A stretch of DNA of 64,000 bases from Pseudodesulfovibrio sediminis. GTDB taxonomy: Bacteria > Desulfobacterota > Desulfovibrionia > Desulfovibrionales > Desulfovibrionaceae. Shown here in pieces: positions 52,550 through 61,361 of this stretch (position 1 is the first letter of the stretch; each line of letters opens with the position of its first letter). Below the pieces are notes generated by a model. It was not told the origin of the DNA. It saw only the letters and a list, made by a program, of their open reading frames with translations, and searched no databases. Made by a program: the position numbers and the translations under genes. The stretch lies in the NCBI RefSeq assembly GCF_020886695.1, contig NZ_AP024485.1:1249001-1313000 (forward strand), written 5' to 3'.

Positions 52550-53914
52550 ATGAAAAAACTTGTTCTCGCTACACTCATTTTTTCTTTAGTTCTTTCGGTG
52601 CCAGCCCTTGCTGCAACCGATGGTACTATGTCCCTCAAGGACAGCGTTGTTGCTGCGGTAAAACAGCATCCTCAAATCAAATCTCTGCTCTATAACAGAG
52701 ACGCGGTTTCCAAAGCTCAACTGTCCGCTCTTGGTCGATTCTTCCCTTCACTTGATCTTGCAGGCGAACTCGGATGGCAGCAATACAGCAACGCCAACAA
52801 CCGCGCCAACAGGACTGACGATGACACACGTACACCCACGGATGTCAGCGCAACGCTGACGCAAAACGTGTTTGACGGCTTTGATCGCTGGAACGACTAC
52901 CAGCGTGAGGACGCTCGCATGACTTCCGCTGAAGGTCGTCTGGTCGACAACGTCGAAACCGTCGCCCTGGACGCAATCCGCGCCCATGTGGATGTTGTCC
53001 GCAACCGCAGGCTCGTCGCCCTGGCCGGTGAAAACATCACCGCTCACCAGGAACTGCTTGACTCCATTTCTGAACGCGTCGAAGGCGGCGCAGGCAACCG
53101 TGCTGATGAGATGCAGGCCAAGGGCCGCGTCGCACGCGCCGAAACCACCCTCGTCAACTACGTCGGCGAACTGCGCACCGCAGAAGCAGAATACACCCGC
53201 ACTGTCGGCGCTACTCCCGAAGCTCTCGGCGATCCCGAGTACAATCCTGAATACATCCCGGGCACCGTTGAACAGATTCTCGAAACGACTCTCGACAACA
53301 ATCCAAAAATTCATGTCTACAAAGCTGAAATCGAAGTTGCAGAACGCACCAAGAATCAGCTCATGTCCACCATGTACCCGAATGTCGATGTATACGCTCA
53401 GATTCGCCAGCGTGACGATTACGACGGCGTCGATTCCTGGGTCAACGACAAGAAGGTCATGCTGAGTGCCAGCTGGAACGTCTTCAACGGCGGAAGTGAC
53501 TTCAACGATGTCCGTACCGCTGCTGCCCGTATCCGCGAAGCCAAGTCCAACCTTCAGGACACCACAGATGACCTGATCCGTCAGGTTGCCTCTGCCTGGG
53601 CCGAATACGAGTCCAGCATCGGTCAGATCGAGAAGTACCAGGAAGCTCTCCAGTACAGCTTGGAATCCTTGGACATGTACCTCATGCAGTTCAACGTTGG
53701 CCAGCGCTCCCTGCTGGACGTCCTTGACGCCACCAACGAAGTGTTCAGCAACAAGGTGCAGCTTGAGACTGCCACCAGCAACCGCAACTTCACTCTGTAC
53801 AAGTTCCTCGCCCTTGAGGGTGAACTCATGAAGACTCTGGAAGTTGCCTCCAACACATACGAGGAAATTCCCGAAGAAGCTGAGATGGAACCTGCTGCTG
53901 CAGAAGCTCAGTAA
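52550..53914 (+). CDS. TolC-family outer-membrane protein of the adhesin exporter (LapE/DvhE-like)
   Basis: 454-aa outer-membrane channel. A Sec signal peptide (1-22, ending A-L-A-A) is followed by two repeats of the TolC helical domain; Q-N-V-F-D-G and W-N-V-F-N-G are the paired motifs of the two halves, and F-N-V-G-Q-R-S-L-L-D-V-L-D precedes the last helix. There is no lipobox, unlike the efflux factor at the left edge. The position between the adhesins and the ABC/MFP operon makes it the outer-membrane pore of that type I system. It is also the pore in which the retention module would be held. GGTGA lies 6 nt before ATG 52550. Confidence 0.92.
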   Translation: MKKLVLATLIFSLVLSVPALAATDGTMSLKDSVVAAVKQHPQIKSLLYNRDAVSKAQLSALGRFFPSLDLAGELGWQQYSNANNRANRTDDDTRTPTDVSATLTQNVFDGFDRWNDYQREDARMTSAEGRLVDNVETVALDAIRAHVDVVRNRRLVALAGENITAHQELLDSISERVEGGAGNRADEMQAKGRVARAETTLVNYVGELRTAEAEYTRTVGATPEALGDPEYNPEYIPGTVEQILETTLDNNPKIHVYKAEIEVAERTKNQLMSTMYPNVDVYAQIRQRDDYDGVDSWVNDKKVMLSASWNVFNGGSDFNDVRTAAARIREAKSNLQDTTDDLIRQVASAWAEYESSIGQIEKYQEALQYSLESLDMYLMQFNVGQRSLLDVLDATNEVFSNKVQLETATSNRNFTLYKFLALEGELMKTLEVASNTYEEIPEEAEMEPAAAEAQ

Positions 53915-53937
53915 CCACAGTTCATAGCGAGAACATC

Positions 53938-53973
53938 CAAGGGGCGTGACCAACCGGTCGCGCCCCTTGTTTT
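53938..53973 (+). terminator. Rho-independent terminator of the TolC-like gene
   Basis: CAAGGGGCGTGACC, 4-nt loop, GGTCGCGCCCCTTG, then TTTTAG; a 14-bp stem with one mismatch. Confidence 0.88.
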
Positions 53974-54414
53974 AGTGAAAAATCATATACCTCCCGAGAG
54001 CACTCGTCACTGACGGAGGAGAACTGTGTGTTTCATATCGTTTACAATGAAGCACAAAAACACTCACTCACAGCTCCCCTTTCCCCCTACGACACCACCA
54101 TTGCAGCAAGCTGCCTCAGAGACTTCTTGTTGAGCCCCCCCCCCCCGTTCATATGAAGTGCCGGCCAGTCTTGGCATGTATACACGCCCTCACCTTGCCC
54201 AACGCACTGGTAGCCGACTGACAATCGTATGCTCCCAATACATCCTCTTTCTTGAATCAGTCTGCTCGTATGAGTCGCAGACTACGCAACCATATATGGG
54301 GAAGCAGGATACATAGATACCCAAGAATTACACTGCTCTCCTACAAGCTGAGCAGGAAGTCTGGACTGTGAGAATATTCAGACTTCATGAGAAAGACCAT
54401 ACTGCTGCATAGAA
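53974..54414. other. Convergent intergenic region with a C12 run
   Basis: About 440 bp between two convergent terminators. No credible gene. A run of twelve C lies at 54135-54146. Confidence 0.6.
54135..54146. repeat. Homopolymer run of twelve C
   Basis: Second long C/G run of the window, here outside any gene that I can identify. Confidence 0.85.
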
Positions 54415-54448
54415 AAAGGCCCCGGCGACATATATCGCCGGGGCCTTT
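54415..54448 (-). terminator. Terminator of the lapB-lapC-lapG-HD-GYP operon
   Basis: AAAGGCCCCGGCGA, 6-nt loop and exact complement; on the minus strand it is followed by TTTTTCT. Confidence 0.9.
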
Positions 54449-54468
54449 GAAACCAGATGGAGGAAGGA

Positions 54469-56571
54469 TTATTCCTTTGACCCGAGTAACTTTTCGCCAG
54501 AAGGCGTCTTGATGACATCGGCCAGGGCCGTAACAACGGTTGAATCGAACTTTGTCGATTCGCTCCCCAGGATATCCAGCGCCTGTCCCGGTTCCTTTGC
54601 TCCACGGTACGCCCTGGGGCGAATCATGGCGCAGAACACATTGAGAACCGACAAGATACGGGCGAGCATGATGGTGTCATCACCCTTAAGCTTCTTGGGA
54701 TAGCCTGTGCCGTCCAGGCGTTCGTTCATCTGATAGATGGCCTTGAGCACGCCTTCAGCAATATCAATATCCTTGAGGATGCGGTAGGCATGTTCGACAT
54801 GCTCTTCCATGGCTGCCATTTCCTCATCAGTAAGCTTGCCGGGCTTGGTCAGAATCTCATTGGGCACAAACATCTTGCCGATCTGAGACAAATTGGCCGC
54901 AGTTTCGATTTCAGCAATATCCATCTCGGACAAATGCATGGCCTTGGCCACTTCAACAGAGAGGCCAGCTAGCAGTTTGGTATGTCCGCCAAGATAAGGG
55001 TCAGCCGCTTCAATGGTTGAGCCGAGCGCTTCCATGGCAGACTTGATCAGCCGCTTGTTCTTCTCCTGGGCGGCCACGAATTCGGTGATGTCGCGGTACA
55101 CTTCCACAACGCCCTGGCAGCCCCCCTCCGCGTCACAATACGGGGATTTCGATATCTGGAATTGATGCCGCTGAGAGCGAAGGAAGATCGGCTCGGAGAT
55201 TGTCTCCTTGCGATTTTCACGAATGACCACTTCATCAATGGATTCCAGCCTCTTGGCGGTATCGAACCCGAAGACCGCCGCAGTATCCATACCAATAAGG
55301 TCTTCCTTGGACCGTCCTGCGGCCGTTGCAAAGGCGTCGTTGACATAGGTGTAGCGCCCCAACGCATCTTTCAATGTAATGAACTCATCAATATTGGCAT
55401 TGATGGAATTGATAAACCGCTTCTGATCATCAATCTTATTTGCCAATGCCTCGAATTCTGTGGCAATGCGCTGACTCTGTACACCGGTCAAAATCCACCA
55501 GGCCAAACCGGCAACAAGGAATGCTGTAAGGATACCCAACCCAGCGACGATATAAACCGTGCGATTAAAATCAACAATGGGTTGCATGGCGGCATCATAA
55601 TCAATTTCCTGAATCAGCCACCACTTGGGCCCGGATATGCGGACACCCAGCGAGTATACCTGCCGTTCATCGTTTTCGATGGAAGGACGCACACCAAAGT
55701 CGATATGTCCATTTTCACCGATTTCAGGTGCGACGGTAACCTCATGAAATCCCTCAGCGGTCCATGGAGTGGCTTCCCTGAAGACGTCCCCGCTCTGTTG
55801 CATGAGGCGCGTCTTCTCGCCCTTGGCCGACAGCGCGGTGTTGGCCAAAAGCTCCGTGATTTTACCGGACAACTGACGGGTCATCATCAACACACCCACA
55901 GCCCCCTCGGAAGGGATTTCGTCCGTGCCACCAACGGCATCCGGCGGATAGATAGGCACATACACGTCCATCTCCATGCCGCGAACCGTCTTTCGCAGAT
56001 TCGAATACTGTGGTTTGTTCTGCTTGATTGCCGCCTGCGCCTCTGCAATCTGGCTCTCTTCCATGGGGGGCAGATGACCGTCCGTAGCGATGTACGCTTC
56101 GCCCCGCTTGCTCAGGATGCGTGCATTGATGAATCCGGCGTAGGTCGAAAACTCCCGCAGCATATTCTCCATCATGGGTAGCTGTTCGGCCAGGGAGGTA
56201 TCGTTTTCCTCTCCGCCATCTTCACTATGAAGACTGCCGAACAGGACAGATAAATCCCCATCATAGTCCGCAATCTCAGCAGCATACAATCTAAAGAGAT
56301 CGGACTTTATGAGCCTGTCTCCATGGTGAGACAAATTTGTGAGGAAGGTACTGATAACCTCAGCACGGCCATGGGTCAGAATCTGAAACCGTTTCTGCTG
56401 ATTTTCCAGTACTCCGGCTTTCTTGTCGTTGACCGCTTTGTTGGCCAACAGCACAATGCCGATGGATATCACCAGAACAAAAGCCATGACAACGCCGATC
56501 TTGACGCCTTGCCCGGCTCCGCCAATGGACGTTGGGACCTCCGACGCGGGTTGTAAATGTTGTTCAGCCAT
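54469..56571 (-). CDS. Transmembrane PAS/degenerate HD-GYP protein (candidate c-di-GMP receptor, DvhD-like)
   Basis: 700-aa inner-membrane signalling protein: membrane segment 23-43, periplasmic sensor of about 290 residues (CACHE-like), second membrane segment 339-361, PAS domain 385-500, HD-GYP domain 510-695. The HD-GYP fold is clear (I-G-K-M-F-V-P, D-G-T-G-Y-P, R-P-R-A-Y-R). However, the metal-binding HD is S562-Q563, the H-H-E-R motif is M-N-E-R and the late V-A-D is V-L-N (N644). It is therefore unlikely to hydrolyse c-di-GMP. It sits 53 bp after lapG in the adhesin-export operon, where a receptor that sequesters LapG is expected. To my knowledge D. vulgaris uses a LapD-unrelated receptor, DvhD, in such a locus. 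ATG 56571 has GGAG 8 nt upstream. Confidence 0.88.
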   Translation of the reverse strand: MAEQHLQPASEVPTSIGGAGQGVKIGVVMAFVLVISIGIVLLANKAVNDKKAGVLENQQKRFQILTHGRAEVISTFLTNLSHHGDRLIKSDLFRLYAAEIADYDGDLSVLFGSLHSEDGGEENDTSLAEQLPMMENMLREFSTYAGFINARILSKRGEAYIATDGHLPPMEESQIAEAQAAIKQNKPQYSNLRKTVRGMEMDVYVPIYPPDAVGGTDEIPSEGAVGVLMMTRQLSGKITELLANTALSAKGEKTRLMQQSGDVFREATPWTAEGFHEVTVAPEIGENGHIDFGVRPSIENDERQVYSLGVRISGPKWWLIQEIDYDAAMQPIVDFNRTVYIVAGLGILTAFLVAGLAWWILTGVQSQRIATEFEALANKIDDQKRFINSINANIDEFITLKDALGRYTYVNDAFATAAGRSKEDLIGMDTAAVFGFDTAKRLESIDEVVIRENRKETISEPIFLRSQRHQFQISKSPYCDAEGGCQGVVEVYRDITEFVAAQEKNKRLIKSAMEALGSTIEAADPYLGGHTKLLAGLSVEVAKAMHLSEMDIAEIETAANLSQIGKMFVPNEILTKPGKLTDEEMAAMEEHVEHAYRILKDIDIAEGVLKAIYQMNERLDGTGYPKKLKGDDTIMLARILSVLNVFCAMIRPRAYRGAKEPGQALDILGSESTKFDSTVVTALADVIKTPSGEKLLGSKE

Positions 56572-56623
56572 AGTCAATTCTCCATCTGGTTTATGGTGTC
56601 GCTCCCCTTCCAGGCAGCGTTCC

Positions 56624-57322
56624 TTACTTCTTGGCCTTTTTGTATGTGGACTTCTTCTTGGGTGCCACATGCATCCACCTGTACTTCTCGTTCAGGGAAT
56701 ATTGCGGAATATAGTGTCTGTATTTCTTATGAGACAGGATCATGAGCGTCTGGTTGTCAAGGATGTAGACATCATCAGTGGCATACACGGCCAAAATGGC
56801 ATGACCGATACCGCGAATGGCGTCTTTAACGGCGACTATACGCAACTGATCGCCTGTGAAACCGACCTCTTGAAGCGCATAAAATTTCGCGATGGAGTAA
56901 TCTTCGCAGTCACCGGATTTTCTGAGAAATTCCCAAGGTGTGGCCCAATACTCGCTGACTCCCCAGTTCGCTTTGTCCAACCGATACGGCCACTTGTTGA
57001 AGAATTTGTTGACCGCCTTGAGGATTTCCTTCTCAGGCTTGCCTTTGAGTTGCGCCTTGAGAGAAAACCACCCTTTTTTTGAAGGGTGATTGGCTGTCGC
57101 CGCGTCCTTAAAGTAGCCTTTCCACGCCTTCATCTTCTGGACGACACGGGACCACTTGGGCAATTTCTTGGTACCCTTGAACTCCATGGTTCCCAGCAGG
57201 CGCACAGGCTTCTGCTTTTCCGCGGCAACACAGACATTTGCCCCGATTCCCAGGCACACAACGACACAGACCGCCATAATTGCGGTCTGTATCATAGAAT
57301 GTCTGCCCCGGGATTCGGGCAT
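56624..57322 (-). CDS. lapG: LapG-like periplasmic cysteine protease
   Basis: 232-aa bacterial transglutaminase-like cysteine protease. A signal/anchor segment (about 11-34) is followed by the catalytic triad Cys139 in S-G-D-C-E-D-Y, His174 in G-I-G-H-A and Asp189 in Y-I-L-D-N. LapG enzymes cut the N-terminal retention module of LapA-type adhesins after a di-alanine motif; both adhesins here carry T-A-A-D at residues 103-106. The acidic residues around the Cys fit the calcium site of the family. It starts 5 bp after the lapC stop. The Lys-rich C-terminal tail is unusual. Confidence 0.93.
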   Translation of the reverse strand: MPESRGRHSMIQTAIMAVCVVVCLGIGANVCVAAEKQKPVRLLGTMEFKGTKKLPKWSRVVQKMKAWKGYFKDAATANHPSKKGWFSLKAQLKGKPEKEILKAVNKFFNKWPYRLDKANWGVSEYWATPWEFLRKSGDCEDYSIAKFYALQEVGFTGDQLRIVAVKDAIRGIGHAILAVYATDDVYILDNQTLMILSHKKYRHYIPQYSLNEKYRWMHVAPKKKSTYKKAKK

Positions 57323-57327
57323 GGAGC

Positions 57328-58656
57328 CTACCTCTCTCGCAGTGCGTTCTGCTTGGCTTTAAGAATCGGCTTGAGAAGATAGTCCAACACGGACTTTTCG
57401 CCGGTCAATACGTCCACACTTGCGGTCATACCGGGTATAATCGGCAGACGCTGACCACGGTAAAGCATGGCATTCTGCTGCGTACGAACCTTGACGATAT
57501 AGAAGTTTTCCCCTCGCTCATCTTCAATGGTATCAGCGGATATCTGCTCCACAGACCCGACAAGCCCACCGTAAATGGAGAAATCATAGGCCGTCACCTT
57601 TACCATCGCCTTTTGCCCCGGATGGAGGAAGGCAATGTCGGAAGGCTTGATCCGCGCTTCAACAAGCAACGTATCATCCAGAGGGACAACCTCCATGATA
57701 ATTTCACCAGGACGGATAACGCCACCCACGGTATTGATCATGATGTGCTTGACGATACCCCTGACAGGAGAGCGGACGTCGGTACGGGTGACGCGGTCAC
57801 CGCCGGAGCTCAAATTTTCCATGATGGATTTCAGTTCCAAACGACGCGCATTGATTTCTTCCAATGCCAGACGGCTGACCTCCGCCCTGGCTTGCTCTAT
57901 CCTTCCGCGCGCTTCCTTGGCCGCCCGTTTGACACGCGGGATACCCAGGGTGAGCGACTCGACATCACCTTTCAATTGGACAACCGTCTGTTCCAACCGG
58001 AGATAGTCCAACTCGGAATGAATATGTTTTTCGACCAGAGGCTTGGCGATATTACGCTGCTTTTCAGCCACTTCCAAACTCTGCTTGAGCTGCCGTCTCC
58101 TGCCGGCCATCTCGTTCACTTCCTGCTGCCTCTGTTGGTACTGATCCTCAAGCAGGCCGAGTTCGATATCCAGCTTACGCTTTTCAGCGCGGAAAATATT
58201 CAACTGATCTGCCACAAGTTGAGGAGATTCCTTCCGAAGCTCTTCATCAAAATCAGGCTCGTTCTTCCCTTCGGCCACAGCCACAAGACGGGCAATGGCG
58301 GCCCTGTGCTCAAGCGCCTTACTGTATGCATCCCGGTAATAGCTGGCTGCCTGTTCATTGCTCAGACGGCACAGAATATCATCCTTTTCCACGGTCTGAC
58401 CTTCACGCACATACAATTCATTCAGGATACCACCTTCAAGGTTCTGAATTTCCTGAATACGCTGGGAAGGAACAACCCGACCAAAACCGCGTGTCACCTC
58501 GTCCAAGATGGCGAACTTGGCCCAAACAACGAAAAAGATGAGCAGAACCAAAATGGAGGTGGACATGAGGTAGGCGAACCCACGCCCCTTGCCATACATG
58601 GCCTGGTCCACTTCGCTCATGAACAGGAGCGTTTCTCTATCATGTTTATTATTCAT
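57328..58656 (-). CDS. Type I secretion membrane-fusion protein (LapC/HlyD family)
   Basis: 442-aa HlyD-family adaptor linking the inner-membrane ABC transporter to the TolC-like pore. A short cytoplasmic N-terminus, one membrane helix (about 33-53), a lipoyl-like half (E-G-G-I-L-N-E-L-Y-V-R-E-G-Q-T-V), long coiled-coil hairpins (about 130-270), the second lipoyl half (S-P-V-R-G-I-V-K) and a beta-barrel end give the standard layout. GAGG lies 5 nt before ATG 58656, and the gene starts 7 bp after the ABC gene stop. Confidence 0.95.
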   Translation of the reverse strand: MNNKHDRETLLFMSEVDQAMYGKGRGFAYLMSTSILVLLIFFVVWAKFAILDEVTRGFGRVVPSQRIQEIQNLEGGILNELYVREGQTVEKDDILCRLSNEQAASYYRDAYSKALEHRAAIARLVAVAEGKNEPDFDEELRKESPQLVADQLNIFRAEKRKLDIELGLLEDQYQQRQQEVNEMAGRRRQLKQSLEVAEKQRNIAKPLVEKHIHSELDYLRLEQTVVQLKGDVESLTLGIPRVKRAAKEARGRIEQARAEVSRLALEEINARRLELKSIMENLSSGGDRVTRTDVRSPVRGIVKHIMINTVGGVIRPGEIIMEVVPLDDTLLVEARIKPSDIAFLHPGQKAMVKVTAYDFSIYGGLVGSVEQISADTIEDERGENFYIVKVRTQQNAMLYRGQRLPIIPGMTASVDVLTGEKSVLDYLLKPILKAKQNALRER

Positions 58657-58663
58657 CACGACC

Positions 58664-61171
58664 TCACAGGGAAACCTTGATTTTACCGGACTTGAGTCCA
58701 TCCAGCACGGCCTGTTTCGGCCCATCCACAACGATCTTTCCCCGATCCATGATCACAAGCCTGTCCACGAGATCAAGCATGGAATGGCGATGGGTGATGA
58801 CAATAAGGGTTTTGTCCTCAATATATTTTCTGAGCCGTTCCTTAAGTCGGAATTCAGACTGGTTGTCCATGTTGCTGGACGGCTCATCCATAATCAGGAT
58901 TTCAGGGTCCGGCAAAATGGCACGAGCGATGGTCACTGCCTGGCGTTGCCCGCCTGACAAGGACGTACCGCGCTCGCCGACCATCATCCCGAATCCCGCG
59001 GGGTTGTCACGAACGAAATCATTGACCCCGGATATTTCGGCGGCAAAGTTGATGGATTGATCATCCGCCTCCGGCAGACCAAAGGCTATGTTATCCTTGA
59101 GTGTCCCATAAAAAAGAAGACTGTCCTGTGAGATATACCCTACCTTTCTTCGCAGATCGGCCACATCCATCTGGCGCAGGTCGATATCTCCAACCTGCAC
59201 GGAGCCCTGCACGGGCTGGTAGAGACCGACACAGAGCTTGCCCAGCGTCGTCTTGCCCGCTCCGGTCCGCCCGACAATGCCGACCTTCTCACCTGGTTTG
59301 AGTTTCAGGTTGACCTCATTCAAGACGGCCTTGTCAGTACCGGGGTAACTGAAAGACACATCGGTCATGGTCAGCGAGGGTTCGATTGCGCCGTAATGGA
59401 AGGCTTCCTTGTCATCAGGCCGCTCACTGGGCATGCTCATGAGCATATCCAGCGCATTCAACGCCATACGCGACTGCTGATAACGAGAAAGCAGCCCTGC
59501 CACAGCACTCAGGGGAGCCATGGCCCGACCCGAGAGAATGTTGGCGGCGATGAGCCCACCAACGGTCAGCTCGCCTTCGGAAATAAGGAAAACACCGGTG
59601 ATGACAACGGCCACGGAAACCATCTGCGTGATGAACACCGAGAAGGAAATCGAGATGTTGGCCATGACCTTGGCATGACTGTTTGACTGGGCGGACATGC
59701 CGACCACGTTTTCCCATCTCGCCTGGATACGCCCTTCGGCCATGGAGGTCTTGATGGTCTCCAGCCCCTGCACAATCTCGAACAGCAACGCGTTTTTCTG
59801 CGTTGTTTCCTTATAATGGTTTTCGATAATGTGCTGGAAGGGAATCTGAAGGAACAGCCCAACGAGTATGACCACCGGTACTGCGACAAAGATTGGATAG
59901 GCTATTGGCCCGCCAATAAAATAGATAACAAAAATGAATAGAACGAGGAATGGGAGGTCGATAAGGGCCACCAGAGACGAGGACCCGAAAAATTCCCTGA
60001 GCGATTCAAATTCACGGATATTGTTGGCCACTGCGCCCGCTGATTCGGGCATGTGGTCCAGCCGGGCGGACATGAGATGACTCATGATTTTTGAGCCGAT
60101 GATGACATCCGCATTTCGTCCGGCCACGTCCACAAAGTAGCTTCGCAGATTTTTCAGAAGAAAATCAAACAGATAAGCTATAGCAATACCGATCGCCAAC
60201 GCCCATAGGGTGTCCATGGCATTATTGGGTATGACCCGGTCATACACGTTCATGACAAAGAGCGGCGAAGCCACAATAATGATATTGGTCATGATGGACG
60301 CGCCGATCACATGCTTGTAGATGGGCCAGAACCGTCCGATAACCCCCCAGAACCACCGCTTGGTCTTGAGCAGCTTGAGCTCCGAGGCACGCTTGTCCAG
60401 CTTGGACTTACGATGGCAGAAAATAGCGTAGCTGGCGTATTCCTCTTCCAGCTTTTCCAGCGGAATTTCCTTTTCTTCCATTCCATGCCCCGGCAGGATC
60501 ACCCGCGCCATATCCTTGTCCGTGTCCAAAAGAACACAGGCATTGCCGCCGCGAAGAAGCAGAATGCAGGGCAGGATCAGCCGCGTGATTCCACGAAGAT
60601 CCTTACGATAGACGGTCCTGGCCGTGATGCCGATACGCTCTGCGGACCGTACGATGGAAGCCGCTGTGACAACGCCATCCTGCTGGGGAATGCCCGCCTT
60701 GAGTGTCGCCGAGGAGACCGGCTTGCCGAGCAGACGACTGATAATGGACAGGCAAATGACCAGAGGTGGCTGAAAATCGATATCCTTGGGAGAAAGCCGT
60801 TCATCGCTTTCCACTTTGGGGGCCGGCTGCTGAGGCATTTGACCAGGCATGGGCATCTGGCCGGGCTGAGGTTGCCCCGGTTGTGCCTGACCAGGTTGAG
60901 GATCATTCGGCCCGGATTGAGGCGGCTTGCTTCCCGGCGAGGACTCCGGCTTCCCGGGCTGCTCACTCTTGAGCGGTATGCCCTGCTTGTTTTGCTCCGC
61001 ATTCTTCATGGGAGCAACCGGCTTGGTGTCCATTTTTGTCCGTGCACCGCCAAGAGGCGACTTGGTCGTCTTTCGTCCAGGCACAATCGGTGGACGAGCT
61101 TTTTCGGAGGAAGATTTGGGCGAAGCGTCCTTTGGCGTAACTTTCGAGCCCGGCTTTTGATCTGAAGACAT
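58664..61171 (-). CDS. Type I secretion ABC transporter with C39-like domain (LapB family)
   Basis: 835-aa inner-membrane exporter ATPase, first gene of the minus-strand operon. The first about 125 residues are an unusual low-complexity tail rich in Lys, Pro, Gly and Gln with P-G-Q repeats. An inactive C39-peptidase-like domain follows (about 130-255; no catalytic Cys at the expected place), as in transporters that carry RTX-type substrates without a leader. Six membrane helices lie at about 285-570. The ATPase has Walker A G-R-T-G-A-G-K-T-T, signature L-S-G-G-Q-R-Q, Walker B I-L-I-M-D-E-P and switch His in T-H-R-H. It should export both adhesins and the small secreted protein. Confidence 0.94.
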   Translation of the reverse strand: MSSDQKPGSKVTPKDASPKSSSEKARPPIVPGRKTTKSPLGGARTKMDTKPVAPMKNAEQNKQGIPLKSEQPGKPESSPGSKPPQSGPNDPQPGQAQPGQPQPGQMPMPGQMPQQPAPKVESDERLSPKDIDFQPPLVICLSIISRLLGKPVSSATLKAGIPQQDGVVTAASIVRSAERIGITARTVYRKDLRGITRLILPCILLLRGGNACVLLDTDKDMARVILPGHGMEEKEIPLEKLEEEYASYAIFCHRKSKLDKRASELKLLKTKRWFWGVIGRFWPIYKHVIGASIMTNIIIVASPLFVMNVYDRVIPNNAMDTLWALAIGIAIAYLFDFLLKNLRSYFVDVAGRNADVIIGSKIMSHLMSARLDHMPESAGAVANNIREFESLREFFGSSSLVALIDLPFLVLFIFVIYFIGGPIAYPIFVAVPVVILVGLFLQIPFQHIIENHYKETTQKNALLFEIVQGLETIKTSMAEGRIQARWENVVGMSAQSNSHAKVMANISISFSVFITQMVSVAVVITGVFLISEGELTVGGLIAANILSGRAMAPLSAVAGLLSRYQQSRMALNALDMLMSMPSERPDDKEAFHYGAIEPSLTMTDVSFSYPGTDKAVLNEVNLKLKPGEKVGIVGRTGAGKTTLGKLCVGLYQPVQGSVQVGDIDLRQMDVADLRRKVGYISQDSLLFYGTLKDNIAFGLPEADDQSINFAAEISGVNDFVRDNPAGFGMMVGERGTSLSGGQRQAVTIARAILPDPEILIMDEPSSNMDNQSEFRLKERLRKYIEDKTLIVITHRHSMLDLVDRLVIMDRGKIVVDGPKQAVLDGLKSGKIKVSL

Positions 61172-61211
61172 AGATTTCACTTGTATTATGGGTAGTTCAA
61201 GAACTATAGGC

Positions 61212-61231
61212 CCCTGCAAAAGAGCAGGGGG
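61212..61231. other. Short hairpin in the lapB leader
   Basis: CCCCTGC, 6-nt loop, GCAGGGG, 41 bp upstream of the ABC gene start. It could be a leader structure or weak terminator for the dehydrogenase gene further upstream. No T-run. Confidence 0.35.
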
Positions 61232-61361
61232 GCGAGACCTTTTAGTATAGTTTTATACACTTTCCTTTAAAGCCACTTTTGTCAAGGTACAATTGGAACT
61301 ATCCTTAGCTATCCTAAGATGTTTTGACCCTTGTAACGCAATAATCGATTATCGCTTCAAC

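Noticed and set aside
61280-61285. TTGACA (minus strand) as promoter of the lapB operon
   Set aside because: The nearest TATAAA is 22 nt away, too far for a normal sigma-70 promoter; no better -10 at 16-18 nt.
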